From assembly GCF_001457775.1 (NCBI RefSeq), contig NZ_CYSG01000011.1:78126-142125 (forward strand): 64,000 nucleotides of DNA. Reading direction: 5' to 3'. This document shows positions 16,734-26,200 of this stretch, piece after piece (the stretch's first letter is position 1; each line of letters opens with the position of its first letter). The DNA is from Phaeobacter sp. CECT 5382 (GTDB lineage: Bacteria > Pseudomonadota > Alphaproteobacteria > Rhodobacterales > Rhodobacteraceae). The translations under genes were made by a program, and so were the position numbers. Below the pieces are notes generated by a model, which did no database searches, was not told the origin of the DNA, and was given only the letters and a program-made list of their open reading frames with translations.

Positions 16734-17092
16734 ATTTTAAAGTCCTCAAGCAGCAGTGCGCGATAATATTGGCGCTAGGTACATGAAATTTTGGTGAAAG
16801 ACAGGAGCCAATGTCCATTCACGTTTCTGCAACCAAGGTGTGACAGTCTTCTTATGGTGCGTTGCAGTCGCATAAACAGGTTTATCTCCGCCACTCTTAG
16901 GGGAAAAGTTAACCTCTCGTCCCCTTTTGCGCAAAATATTGCCGAAAATCGTCAGCAATTTCGCAACAAGGGATTCGAAACTTGGTTATTGATTCTCTCT
17001 GTGGCATACAGCCTGCAGGCTGAAAAGCGCAGTAGGCCCGTAACATCGGGTATAGGCAGGATTAAACACGTTCGGGATGGCGTAGTTAAGAC
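16734..17092. promoter_or_regulatory. Divergent promoter region, L,D-transpeptidase / DUF882 gene
   Basis: These 359 bases hold no credible gene. The region must contain the promoters of two divergently transcribed cell-wall genes. A GTTAACC element at about 16908 resembles half of a CtrA-type site (TTAA-N7-TTAA) but lacks the second half. No other structure was recognised. Confidence 0.4.
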
Positions 17093-17662
17093 ATGGCAGA
17101 AACGACAAAGACGGGCATGACCCGGCGGGCACTTCTTGGCGCGTTCGCAGCAACAACTGTTGTAGCCGCACCAACTTTCTCCAACGCAGCGGGCTTCTTG
17201 CGCGGTGGTGGCGATATTCGCCGCATTCGCATGTTCTCCGGTCGCACTGGGGAACGGATCGACATGGTCTACTGGATCGATGGCGACTACATCAAAGACG
17301 CGGTACGCGAAGTGAACCACTTCATGCGGGACTGGCGCACCGACGATGTTAAGGCAATCGACCTGCGGACAATCGATATCATGGCCGCCTCACACAACCT
17401 CATGGATGTAAACGAGCCCTATATGATGCTTTCCGGGTATCGCAGCCCCAAAACCAATGCGATGCTGCGGAGCCGTTCTCGCGGTGTGGCCAAAAACTCG
17501 TTGCACATGCGTGGCCAAGCAGCCGATCTCCGTCTCGCTTCGCGTTCGGTCAGCCAAATGGCAAACGCCGCCAAAGCCTGTCGAGCCGGCGGCGTTGGTA
17601 AATATCGCGGGTCCAATTTCGTCCATATGGACTGCGGCATTGTACGCAGCTGGAACGGCTGA
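17093..17662 (+). CDS. DUF882/YcbK-like peptidoglycan peptidase, Tat-exported
   Basis: The 189-residue protein belongs to the M15-like DUF882 family related to E. coli YcbK (MepK), which cuts peptide cross-links in peptidoglycan. The N terminus carries a Tat signal, TRRALLGAFAATTVVAAP, with the twin arginine at residues 11-12. The presumed zinc ligands are in SLHMRGQAADLR (His and Asp) and FVHMDCG (His). GYRSPKTNAMLR is a second family landmark. It is divergent from the L,D-transpeptidase; MepK cleaves the 3-3 bonds that such enzymes make, so the pair may act on the same bonds. Confidence 0.87.
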   Translation: MAETTKTGMTRRALLGAFAATTVVAAPTFSNAAGFLRGGGDIRRIRMFSGRTGERIDMVYWIDGDYIKDAVREVNHFMRDWRTDDVKAIDLRTIDIMAASHNLMDVNEPYMMLSGYRSPKTNAMLRSRSRGVAKNSLHMRGQAADLRLASRSVSQMANAAKACRAGGVGKYRGSNFVHMDCGIVRSWNG

Positions 17663-18119
17663 CTTCGGCTCTCCCTTTCGTCACTTCAAAGGCAGGTCGC
17701 AACAATCTGTTTCAGTTCACAGTCTGCCCCTTTTTTACGGGAGTGGTGAAGGTGCGGCAGGTACTGATCAGGCAAAAGGTGCCCTTCATACGGGCCCCGG
17801 CCTGGATCCGAAAGGATTCTCCTCAAGTGGAAACCTTATCAATGTACAACCGCGCTTGGGACACAGCACATCAGACGTTGAGAAACACTTAGGGTCTGAC
17901 AGGCATAAGACGCAGTTCGCAGAAAGTGTTCTCCAATTTTGTCGCCCCATCTTTTTCGCGAATCTTTGCAAAAATTTTCAGCCTTGCGCTGCCTTGCTGC
18001 GGGTCTGTCTCAATAAGAATGCGCTGTGCCGATGTTTGTTGTGATCCCGAAAATCTCAGAGCCAGAAATGACTGCCGGAAAATACTTTGCCCCACAAAAT
18101 GTTTAGCCCTCTTTTGCCA
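17663..18119. other. Gene-free stretch before tRNA-Arg
   Basis: About 460 bases between the DUF882 gene and the tRNA promoter hold no convincing gene. Several frames are open by chance but lack a ribosome site and family resemblance. The part from about 17930 to 18110 is richer in A and T than its neighbours. No repeat or terminator with a clear T run was found. Confidence 0.5.
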
Positions 18120-18148
18120 TTGCAGTACTTTGGCCTGACAGCTATACA
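18120..18148 (+). promoter_or_regulatory. Promoter of tRNA-Arg
   Basis: TTGCAG (18120-18125) and TATACA (18143-18148) are separated by 17 bases. The expected start lies a few bases before the mature tRNA 5' end at 18163. Confidence 0.65.
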
Positions 18149-18162
18149 CCGCCCTATCTTAG

Positions 18163-18239
<77 letters not shown>

Positions 18240-18241
18240 TT

Positions 18242-18538
18242 TTACATTTGATGTAAAATCCGATAAAAATCAAAAATTAAAGATACTTGTGCAGCTCGAT
18301 ACCCGTTTTCACGGTCGTATGCCAATGGTGCTTTGAAAGCCGTTTTAAGGATAGTTTTCTTCACTGTAGGTGATCCGTTTTCATATATACTCCAAGTACT
18401 TGAGAAGAGTTCTCTTATTAGCTCGATAATTTCACCCAGAGTGCCCTTCGGTTTGGTGTTTTGTGACATCTTGTCAGTCAGGAAAAGCTTCCCCTCTTCC
18501 AGCTTCGCAATCTTGTTATCAAGCGCTGGCATGACCTT
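18242..18538 (-). pseudogene. C-terminal remnant of a large serine recombinase
   Basis: The last 98 or so codons of a gene survive, reading toward the tRNA and stopping two bases from its end. They show a helical segment (ALDNKIAKLEEGKLFLTDK) and the tail typical of large serine site-specific recombinases: FSSTWSIYENGS, LKTAFKAPLAYDRENGYR and VSLIF. These match the usual pattern WKLWESG...LKLAFADRLAYCRNEGFR...SLPF. The catalytic N-terminal domain is absent from the window, and an IS3-family element is inserted at the point where the frame breaks. The position fits the integrase end of an island inserted at tRNA-Arg, most of which has been lost. Confidence 0.72.
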
Positions 18539-18576
18539 TGGACCTGTCGCGGTTTGATGCCGCCCCCAGTGCTCGT

Positions 18577-19434
18577 TTAAGCCACCTTCCGTTCGAAGGC
18601 GACAGGGCTTTTCCAACCGAGTGCTGAGTGGCGCCGTCGTGGATTGTAGAAGCCGTTGATGTATTCGAAGATGGCGATCTCAGTCTGTCTGCGGGTGTCC
18701 CAGGTGCCCCGCCAGATCAATTCGGCTTTGATGGTTTTGAAGAAGGTTTCCACTGCCGCATTATCATAGCAAATCCCTTTGCCACTCATCGATGCCTTGA
18801 TGCCATGCTGGCGCAAGATCTTTTGATAATCGTGCGAACAATATTGGCTGCCACTGTCGGTATGATGGATCCAGCCCTTGGGCGGTGATCGGAATGCTAT
18901 CGCCATCTTCAGCGCCCTTATCGCCAGGTCCCGCTTCATCCTATTGCTCACTGCCCAACCAACCACTCGACGGGAATGCAGATCCAAGATCACAGCCAGA
19001 TAAAGCCAACCTTCACGTGTCCAGATGTAGGTAACGTCACCAGCCCACTTCTGGTTTGGTTGATCCGCTGAGACGTTACGATCCAGCAAGTTCGGGGAGA
19101 TGTTGAACTTATGATTGCTGTCAGTTGTGGCCTTATGTTTGCGCGTTCTGACAACAGAGATACCATTCTGACGCATCAACCGGCCCACGCGGCGATGGCC
19201 GACGCTCAGGCCAATGTCTTTCAGCTCTTCAGTCATCCGTGGGCGGCCATAGCTGCCCAAGCTGAGACGCGACTGTTTTTTAATGTGTGCCAGCGTGACC
19301 AGATCAGACCGCTGCCTGCGGCTGGCGGGGCGGCTGCGGAATGCCCGTAAACCGCGTGGACTGACATCCATGACATGGCACATCCGACCAATGGAAAACG
19401 CTAATCGGTGTTCTTCGATAAACTTAAACCTCAC
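18577..19434 (-). CDS. IS3-family transposase OrfB (DDE integrase domain)
   Basis: The 285-residue frame begins with GTG and overlaps the end of orfA by 4 bases. It has an HTH_21-like N terminus (SYGRPRMTEEL) and an rve-type integrase core with the catalytic triad: Asp in WAGDVTYIW, Asp in HHTDSGSQY and Glu in NAAVETFFKTIK. The active transposase is expected to be the OrfAB fusion made by a -1 frameshift at the A6G run (19464-19470), which places ribosomes directly in this frame. All three catalytic residues are present. Confidence 0.93.
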   Translation of the reverse strand: MRFKFIEEHRLAFSIGRMCHVMDVSPRGLRAFRSRPASRRQRSDLVTLAHIKKQSRLSLGSYGRPRMTEELKDIGLSVGHRRVGRLMRQNGISVVRTRKHKATTDSNHKFNISPNLLDRNVSADQPNQKWAGDVTYIWTREGWLYLAVILDLHSRRVVGWAVSNRMKRDLAIRALKMAIAFRSPPKGWIHHTDSGSQYCSHDYQKILRQHGIKASMSGKGICYDNAAVETFFKTIKAELIWRGTWDTRRQTEIAIFEYINGFYNPRRRHSALGWKSPVAFERKVA

Positions 19435-19712
19435 GGCTTTTGGCTCGCGAAGAACACCGTGGCCTTTTTTAATATTTCCCTTTCCTCCTTGAGAATGCGG
19501 TTCTCACCCCGAAGCCGGTCATTCTCTTGGGCGAGGCCTAAATCCTCTTTCGACACCACGTCAGTGTCTTGGTGCGTTGTGATCCATTTTTTCAGCGTCG
19601 ACATCCCGACGCCAAGATCATCCGCCACTTCCTTGCGTGTAAGCCCGCTGGTCAGTGCGATACGCACCGCATCCTTGCGGAATTCGTCCGTCCGTTTCAG
19701 TCCCATGGTCAA
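19431..19712 (-). CDS. IS3-family OrfA (helix-turn-helix)
   Basis: The 93-residue DNA-binding protein has an N-terminal HTH (FRKDAVRIALTSGLTRKEVADDLGVGMSTLKKWI) and a C-terminal leucine-zipper-like coiled coil (ENDRLRGENRILKEEREILKKA). The slippery heptamer A-AAA-AAG is read as TTA AAA AAG near the end of the frame, just before orfB. OrfA alone usually acts as a regulator, and fused to OrfB it recognises the IS ends. Confidence 0.9.
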   Translation of the reverse strand: MTMGLKRTDEFRKDAVRIALTSGLTRKEVADDLGVGMSTLKKWITTHQDTDVVSKEDLGLAQENDRLRGENRILKEEREILKKATVFFASQKP

Positions 19713-19782
19713 TCTCCTTTGTTACAGTAAAGGCTATCAAAGGAGCGGCATCAAACCGCGACAGGTCCACTTTGTGAAGTAA

Positions 19783-20773
19783 CAGGAAACAGCCTTCAGG
19801 TATCTGAATGATGGCATGTCGCGTATGGCCGAAAAAATCTCTCACTGGAGATCCCGCCCCCAATGACAGTGACTATCCCAAACGATATGAAGAAATTCCT
19901 TTCTCGTTCAATACCTTACTTAGCTCCATGAGAGTTGCAATTGAAACGATCCAGGACACAACAGAGGGGCTGGACCGCCGCGCTGAAGAGGTGAATTCCG
20001 CCGCAGAAGATCTATCTCGTCGCACCGAAACCCAAGCCGCAACTCTGGAACAAACTGCCGCCGCAGTTGAAGAAATCAATGCCAGCGTCAAAGCTTCTGC
20101 CGAGGCGACCATGCAAACCAACCAAGTGGTTAGTCAAACCCGAAATAATGCCAAAGAAGGCAATGAGGTCGTCCGGGAAAGCATCGACAAAATGCAGGAG
20201 ATCGCCGAATCCTCGAACCGGATTTCAAAGATCATCAGTGTGATCGATGACATCGCCTTCCAGACCAACCTTTTGGCGCTGAATGCCGGGGTCGAAGCTG
20301 CGAGAGCCGGGGAAGCCGGAAGAGGTTTTGCCGTTGTCGCGTCTGAAGTTCGGGGCCTTGCCCAAAGAGCGTCAGATTCAGCAAAGGAAATCAATGCACT
20401 GATCCAGAACAGCACACAGGTTGTGGAAAGCGGGGTAGACCTAGTTGACCAGGCTGGCAAAGCGCTGGGCGCCATCGTGGGCGACGTAGAAAAGGCATCG
20501 AGCCTCAGCGCGCAGATCACCAACTCGGCTCAGGAACAATCCACCGGCCTAGCCGAGATCACCACCGGCGTCTCGCATCTGGACAGCGTAACCCAGCAAA
20601 ATGCTGCCATGGTCGAAGAAACAGCCGCCGCAATCGCCGCCATGCAGCAAGACACCACCGTCATGGCGCGTTTGGTCCGGGAATTTGTCCTGCATAAGGA
20701 AACACCTGCAACCGGTGCATTCGCCTGTAATGATTGGCAGGACGTCGAAATCTCTCTGCGCATTGTAGGATAG
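19783..20773 (+). pseudogene. Methyl-accepting chemotaxis protein, truncated and frameshifted
   Basis: The intact frame from 19808 encodes the signalling half of a chemoreceptor, with the adaptation helices ([22 protein letters not shown]) and the hairpin tip [40 protein letters not shown]. The membrane and ligand domains are missing. Upstream, a different frame reads [13 protein letters not shown], which fits the end of a HAMP-like segment. It joins [10 protein letters not shown] only if one A is removed from the six-A run at 19832-19837. A TAA at 19780-19782 ends the homology next to the IS. The gene is therefore a 5'-truncated, frameshifted remnant, although a soluble product from an internal ATG remains possible. 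Confidence 0.68.
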
Positions 20774-20801
20774 GAGGAGGTTCTCTCAAATATTACGGCT
20801 A

Positions 20802-20851
20802 CTTGACCGAGGGAATTCAAGTTAATTCCCTCCTTGAAACCCCCGGTCAAG
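20802..20851. terminator. Nested hairpin between the chemoreceptor remnant and enoyl-CoA hydratase
   Basis: CTTGACCG (20802-20809) pairs with CGGTCAAG (20844-20851), enclosing a second stem AGGGAATT/AATTCCCT (20810-20831). There is no T run, so it may be a factor-assisted or weak terminator between two convergent genes. Confidence 0.45.
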
Positions 20852-20892
20852 CTTCATGCGTTGTCAGATGAAGGTCCTTTTTGCGCCTCTTA

Positions 20893-21651
20893 TCAGGAGA
20901 ATTTTGGCGCCCGCTTTTGCATCATCGCTGAAACGACTTCGGCAAATTCCGGCGATTTCAATTGCGCGACAAAGATTTCTGATTCCCTTTGCATCTGTGT
21001 CGCTACCTGGTCCTGGCGATGGCGAATGAGCGATTTCGACAGCCGCATCGACTGAGGCGCAGCATCGGCAACATGAGCGGCGATTTTACCTGCTTCCTCA
21101 GCCAGATCACAGTCTTCGAAGACCCGCGAGATAAGCCCATAGCCATGCGCTTCCTGTGCCGTAAGAACCCGCCCTGCCAGCAAGATATCATTGGCGACCG
21201 CCATGCCAACCGAAGCTGACAACAGCAAGGAAGAGGCGGCCTCGGGCACCAGTGCAAGTTTAACAAAAGGCGCATTAAACGTCGCTGACTCGCTGGCAAA
21301 AACCAGATCACAATGCAGCAACATTGTCAGGCCAACCCCAATCGCAGGTCCATTGACCGCCGCGATCACGGGCTTTGGGCAAGTTGAGATCGCGGTGAGG
21401 AACTGCTCAACAGGCGGATTTTCTTCATTTGGATTGGCCATTGAGAAATCCTGAAGATCATTGCCGGCGGTAAAATAGTCTTCGGATCCGGTGATCACAA
21501 AAGCCCGGATATCATCAGACTGCGCATAGTCATTCAGCGCGGCCGCCATAGCACCATACATGGCCTGTGTGATGGCATTGCGTTTGGCAGGGCGTGAGAT
21601 CGTCAAGGTGGTCACACGACCAACGGTATTCAGGGTGATGCTTTCGCTCAT
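20893..21651 (-). CDS. Enoyl-CoA hydratase/isomerase family protein
   Basis: The 252-residue crotonase-fold enzyme acts on a CoA thioester in the cytosol. It has the CoA and oxyanion-hole motif FTAGNDLQDF (about 69-78) and the second motif NGPAIGVGLTMLLHCDLVFASESATFNAPF. FVKLALVPEAASSLLL stands at the catalytic loop, where one of the two usual glutamates is retained (PEAASS). The longer frame to 21744 is rejected because the ATG at 21651 (MSESITLNTVG) begins exactly where family members do. It is the last of three minus-strand genes after MarR and a hydrolase. The specific substrate is unknown. Confidence 0.87.
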   Translation of the reverse strand: MSESITLNTVGRVTTLTISRPAKRNAITQAMYGAMAAALNDYAQSDDIRAFVITGSEDYFTAGNDLQDFSMANPNEENPPVEQFLTAISTCPKPVIAAVNGPAIGVGLTMLLHCDLVFASESATFNAPFVKLALVPEAASSLLLSASVGMAVANDILLAGRVLTAQEAHGYGLISRVFEDCDLAEEAGKIAAHVADAAPQSMRLSKSLIRHRQDQVATQMQRESEIFVAQLKSPEFAEVVSAMMQKRAPKFS

Positions 21652-21710
21652 GGCGCTATCCTGTTGTTTTATATAAGTAGTCGTTGTTTCGACGAGGTTC
21701 ATATTGCAGA

Positions 21711-22568
21711 CTAATTGGACAACCAGTCCCAGCATTCTGCCCAAAGTGCCTCGCGGCCGGGTCGCAATGCACCTTCATGTCCGATCCGGCGCACCCCAAT
21801 ATCTGCGGGGCTGCGCTCGATGATCTCGCTTGGCGCATTTGGGTACACGGACAAAAGGTCCTGCGCCGTGCTACGGGTGGCAATTGGGTCATCCTGAAAG
21901 ATCCAGGAGCGAATGGGTGCGGTTACCGCATCATAGTGCTGAGGATGCATCAGGCCATCAAAATCGCGCTGGAAATAGCTGCGATGTTGGCTCCACCTGC
22001 GCCAGGTTCGAAACAACTCTGGCGGCAATGCTTCGCCCTGCCAGCCGCCAACCGGTTTGACATAGCCCCAACGCTTCAGCGAATAGCTGCCCAAGACCCA
22101 CCAGAAATAGAACTCCATCGGCCAGTTGCTGCGATGATGACCGCCAAAGTATCCTGTTCCAACCGATAAAAAGGCATGGCGATCGATCTTGGCTTGATTT
22201 GGCATCACCCCCAGGAAATGACCACCAACGCTATGGGCGAGATGGGTAAGCCGCAGCCCAGGTGCGGCGACTGCCAGCGCATCGACAGCCGCAGGCATGT
22301 CAAACCTTCCCCAATCAGGGTAGTCGATCCCAGAGCGCGCCAGGTCCCGCCCTTCGCTGTCGCCGATCCCGCGATAGTCATAGATCAAAACGGCCGCGCC
22401 TTGCGCTGCAAAATACTCAGCGATTGCGCGATAGAACCTTCGGGGAAACCCAGTTCCAGAAGAGATCAAAACCGCAAGATCTGGATCCGCCCCTCTGATC
22501 AGGTCCCCTTTCAATTGCCAGCCATCGCTGGTCTCAAAGGTTAGGTTTTCTGTTTTAACATCAGTCAT
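21711..22568 (-). CDS. Alpha/beta hydrolase family protein
   Basis: The 285-residue hydrolase has the nucleophile elbow AHSVGGHFLG with Ser113, preceded by the strand-loop VLIYDYRGIGDSEG. The His candidate is in RIGHEGALRPGRE at the C terminus. It resembles the YheT/Serine aminopeptidase S33-like predicted hydrolases of Roseobacters. The start ATG at 22568 lies inside the last codons of the marR gene (8-base overlap), so the two are translated together and the hydrolase is probably under MarR control. Its substrate is unknown. Confidence 0.83.
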   Translation of the reverse strand: MTDVKTENLTFETSDGWQLKGDLIRGADPDLAVLISSGTGFPRRFYRAIAEYFAAQGAAVLIYDYRGIGDSEGRDLARSGIDYPDWGRFDMPAAVDALAVAAPGLRLTHLAHSVGGHFLGVMPNQAKIDRHAFLSVGTGYFGGHHRSNWPMEFYFWWVLGSYSLKRWGYVKPVGGWQGEALPPELFRTWRRWSQHRSYFQRDFDGLMHPQHYDAVTAPIRSWIFQDDPIATRSTAQDLLSVYPNAPSEIIERSPADIGVRRIGHEGALRPGREALWAECWDWLSN

Positions 22569-23067
22569 GCTGCTTATCCGGCTTTGGTGGCATTCTCGCT
22601 TCGTCTGACGCGTTTTCTGGATTGATGATTGCATCAGCATTCCCTGCCAAGTGGCTGAGAAAACGTTGAATTACCTGTTGCTCACAGTCATTGAATGGTT
22701 CCAGCAAAGCCTGGTTGAAGTGCTTTGTTTCGGCCTTTCCCTGTGCCAGAACTGCGCGCCCTTCGGGTTCGAGGTAGATATTTGTGACGCGTCGATCCTG
22801 TGGACTGATACGGCGGCAAACCAGCCCGCGATCGGCCATACGATCCACGAGGCCAGTCAGGCTCGATTTCCCCATCGAAAGCTGGTTGGCGATGTCAGAT
22901 ATTGGCTGACCGTCGGATTGCGACAGAACAAAAAGCACCGCGAACTGGCTGGTGGTCAGACCGATCATTGCACGCGTGCGGCGGTCCGCAGCGCGAAACA
23001 GGGCGCTATGGGCGATTTGGATCTGATGAAAGACGCGTAGTTTTTCTGCCATGGTGTCCACATACAT
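22561..23067 (-). CDS. MarR-family transcriptional regulator
   Basis: The 168-residue winged-helix repressor has SQFAVLFVLSQSDGQPISDIANQLSMGKSSLTGLVDRMADRGLVCRR as HTH plus wing, and DRRVTNIYLEPEGRAVL as the conserved DRR wing. Two starts are possible, ATG 23067 (MYVDTMAEKL) and ATG 23052 (MAEKL). The second leaves a large inverted repeat entirely in the leader and is slightly preferred on that ground. MarR proteins usually repress their own operon and release DNA on binding a small phenolic or CoA-linked ligand; here the operon would include the hydrolase. Confidence 0.88.
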   Translation of the reverse strand: MYVDTMAEKLRVFHQIQIAHSALFRAADRRTRAMIGLTTSQFAVLFVLSQSDGQPISDIANQLSMGKSSLTGLVDRMADRGLVCRRISPQDRRVTNIYLEPEGRAVLAQGKAETKHFNQALLEPFNDCEQQVIQRFLSHLAGNADAIINPENASDEARMPPKPDKQHD

Positions 23068-23095
23068 TTGGTTATTAGTTCGTATGTGGACTAAT
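23056..23095 (-). promoter_or_regulatory. Candidate MarR operator
   Basis: Two inverted repeats interlock: GTCCACATAC (23056-23065) with GTATGTGGAC (23082-23091), and ATTAGT (23074-23079) with ACTAAT (23090-23095). Such dyads over the start of a marR gene are typical autoregulatory sites. Confidence 0.5.
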
Positions 23096-23168
23096 TCCTC
23101 ATAGCAACCCGGAACCCAGCGTCATGCCTTTGGGGAACCTTGACGGCGAAACGGAACAGGTTTGCAAA

Positions 23169-23216
23169 ATAAAAAAATACCGCAGCGGTGCTAAAGCCCA
23201 GCACCACTACGGTATT
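23169..23216 (-). terminator. Terminator of nrdJ
   Basis: AATACCG and GGTGCT pair with AGCACC and CGGTATT in a long interrupted stem (23176-23216). On the minus strand the stem runs straight into seven T residues. It lies 67 bases past the nrdJ stop. Confidence 0.85.
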
Positions 23217-23282
23217 CAAAGTTAATTGGGTCACATTATTTTTCTCGCTCGACGGACCCTTGCCTACCCCTTTGTCGCTAAT

Positions 23283-26200
23283 TCAAGAGCATCCTGACGT
23301 TGACCCACAGGTGTTGCATTTCATACAGGTGCCATTGCGAACCAATGTGTAATTGCCGCATTCACCACAGGCTTCGCCCTCATAGCCCTGCATTTTCGCC
23401 TTGACGCGCGCATCCATGCCCATCGCTGGTGCAAGGCTTGCTGTGGCTTCCGGAACCAGAGACTGCAGATCCGCAACCGGATCAACGCCAGCCGCCAACC
23501 CACTGATATCACTTCCAAGTCCAGATTGCCCGCCTTGTAGCACTACCAAATCCTGTGGCAGGCGCTTGCGCAGATAGCCAGTCGAAGAAATCTGTTTGAG
23601 AACTTCAAGTGACCGGGTTGCCGCACTTTCGCTCAACTCTGTGAGGTTGGAAACCCCCTCTTCTTCGCCCCGACCGATGTCGTCAAAGGCCGGACCTTCA
23701 GGTTTGACATGGGCCAGATCGGTGCGATCCAAATAGCTCACGGCCAATTCGCGGAATACATAGTCCAGAATAGAGGTGGCGTTTTTGATCGAGTCGTTGC
23801 CCTGCACCATGCCGGCCGGCTCAAATTTGGTAAAGGTGAAGGCATCGACAAACTCTTCCAGCGGCACGCCATATTGCAGGCCCACGGAGACCGCGATGGC
23901 AAAGTTGTTCATCATGGCGCGGAAACCGGCGCCCTCTTTGTGCATGTCGATGAAGATCTCACCCAAAGAGCCGCCTTCGTATTCCCCGGTGCGCAGATAG
24001 ACCTTGTGACCGCCAACAACCGCCTTTTGCGTATACCCCTTGCGGCGGTGCGGCATCTTGGTACGATGTGATTTCACAATTTCCTTGATCACGATTTTCT
24101 CGACGATCTTTTCTGCCAGAACCACAGCTTTTTCCTGTGGGTTACCTGTTTCCAGAACCTCGGCCGCGTCGTCGTCATCTTCGACCAGTGCGGCCGCCAG
24201 CGGCTGGCTCAACTTGGAACCATCGCGGTACAGCGCATTGGCTTTGACACCCAGCGACCAGCTCAGCTCGTAAGCTTTCTGACAATCCTCAATGGTGGCG
24301 TCGTTGGGCATGTTGATGGTCTTGGAGATGGCACCAGAGATGAAGCTCTGCGCCGCTGCCATCATCCGGATATGGCTTTCAACACCTAGATAACGCAGGC
24401 CTTTTTTTCCACAGGGGTTGGCACAATCAAAGATGTGATAGTGCTCTTCCTTCAGGTGTGGCGCCTGTTCCAGGGTCATGGTGCCGCAGACGTGGTCGTT
24501 TGCGGTATCGATATCTTGCTTGGTGAAGCCAAGGTGACGCAGCAAGTCAAAGGTCGGATCATTCAGTTTCGGAGCCGGGATTCCCAGAACGCCGGTGCAG
24601 AAATCCTCGCCCAGGGTCCACTGGTTGAAAACAAAGCGGACATCAAAGGCGGCTTCCAGGGCCTGATCAATCTTGGACAGCTCATTGGGGCCAAAACCAT
24701 GGCCGGTCAGCGAGGTGTGATTGATCGCCGGCGCATTGCCGATGGACCCGTGACCAACCGCATGCGACACGATTTCCTCGATCTGTGAAGAGCTATATCC
24801 AAGCCCTTCGAGCGCAGAGGGAACCGATCGGTTGATGATCTTGAAATAGCCGCCCCCGGCCAGTTTCTTGAACTTCACTAGGGCAAAGTCAGGCTCGATC
24901 CCGGTGGTGTCGCAGTCCATCACCAGGCCAATAGTCCCCGTCGGGGCAATAACAGTGGTCTGCGCATTGCGATAGCCGTGCTTTTCGCCCAGCTCCAAGG
25001 CCTCGTCCCAGGCGCTCATCGCCAGATCAGCCAGTCGCGCATCGGGGCAGCCCGCAATATCCAGCGGCACTGGCGGCACCGAAAGCCCCTCATAGCCCGT
25101 CGCCTTGCCCATGGCGGCTGTGCGGTGGTTGCGGATGACTTTCAGCATCTCATCGGAATTTTTAGCGTAGCCCGCAAAAGCGCCGAGCTCTGATGCCATT
25201 TCAGCCGAGGTGGCATAGGCAACGCCAGTCATCAAAGCCGTGAGCGATCCGCAAAGCGCGCGCCCTTCGTCGCTGTCATAGCCATGGCCCATATTCATCA
25301 GCAACCCGCCAATATTGGCGTAGCCAAGTCCAAGGGTCCGGAAGTCATACGACCGCTGCGCGATCTCTTTTGACGGGAACTGCGCCATGGTGACGGAAAT
25401 TTCCAGCGTCACAGTCCACAGACGGCAAGCATGCATGTAGTCTTCGGCCTGAAACTGCCCATTCTTGTAGAAGGTCAGCAGGTTCAACGACGCCAGATTA
25501 CAGGCCGTATCATCCAGGAACATATATTCAGAACAGGGGTTTGATCCGCGAATCTCACCGTCATTCGGGCAGGTATGCCATTCGTTCACGGTATCGTGGA
25601 ACTGAATGCCGGGATCAGCACAGGCCCAGGCCGCATGGCCGACCTTTTCCCACAGATCGCGGGCCTTCACGGTCTTGGAGACCTTGCCGTCGGTGCGATT
25701 GATCAGCTGCCAGTCGGCGTCTTTTTCAACCGCATGCAAAAAGGCATTGGTTACGCGGATCGAATTGTTCGAGTTCTGGCCCGAGACAGAGCTGTAGGCC
25801 TCGGAATCCCAATCCGTATCATAGGTGGGAAACTCGATGCTGTCGTAGCCCTGCTTGGCATAGTCCAGCACGCGTTTGACATAGGTTTCCGGCACTGCGA
25901 CCTTTTTGGCTTCGCGTAGTGCCTGCTTCAGCGCCGGATTGGCGCCGGGCTCAAAGGCATCATCTGCCGCGCCATCCCAGGACCGGATCGCCTGAAAGAT
26001 ACCGTTCAGCATCTTTTCGTGCATTTTGGAGCCAGCCACGATCGAGGCTACTTTCTGCTCTTCAATGACCTTCCACTGGATGAAGTCTTCGATATCGGGG
26101 TGGTCTGCATCAACGATCACCATCTTGGCCGCGCGCCGGGTGGTGCCACCAGATTTGATCGCGCCTGCGGCCCTATCACCAATCTTCAAAAACCCCATCA

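Larger units (their letters stand above)
18539..19769 (-). mobile_element. IS3-family insertion sequence, intact
   Basis: This 1231-base element is bounded by perfect 25-base inverted repeats at 18539-18563 and 19745-19769, with outer ends TGGACCTGTCGC and GCGACAGGTCCA. It is flanked by a 3-base target duplication CTT (18536-18538 and 19770-19772). It carries orfA and orfB with an A6G slippery site, as is normal for the family. The perfect repeats, preserved target duplication and undamaged frames point to a fairly recent and possibly still active copy. Confidence 0.93.

Noticed and set aside
17457..18044. 195-codon frame between the DUF882 gene and tRNA-Arg
   Set aside because: It begins inside the DUF882 gene in another frame and has no coding character after its end.
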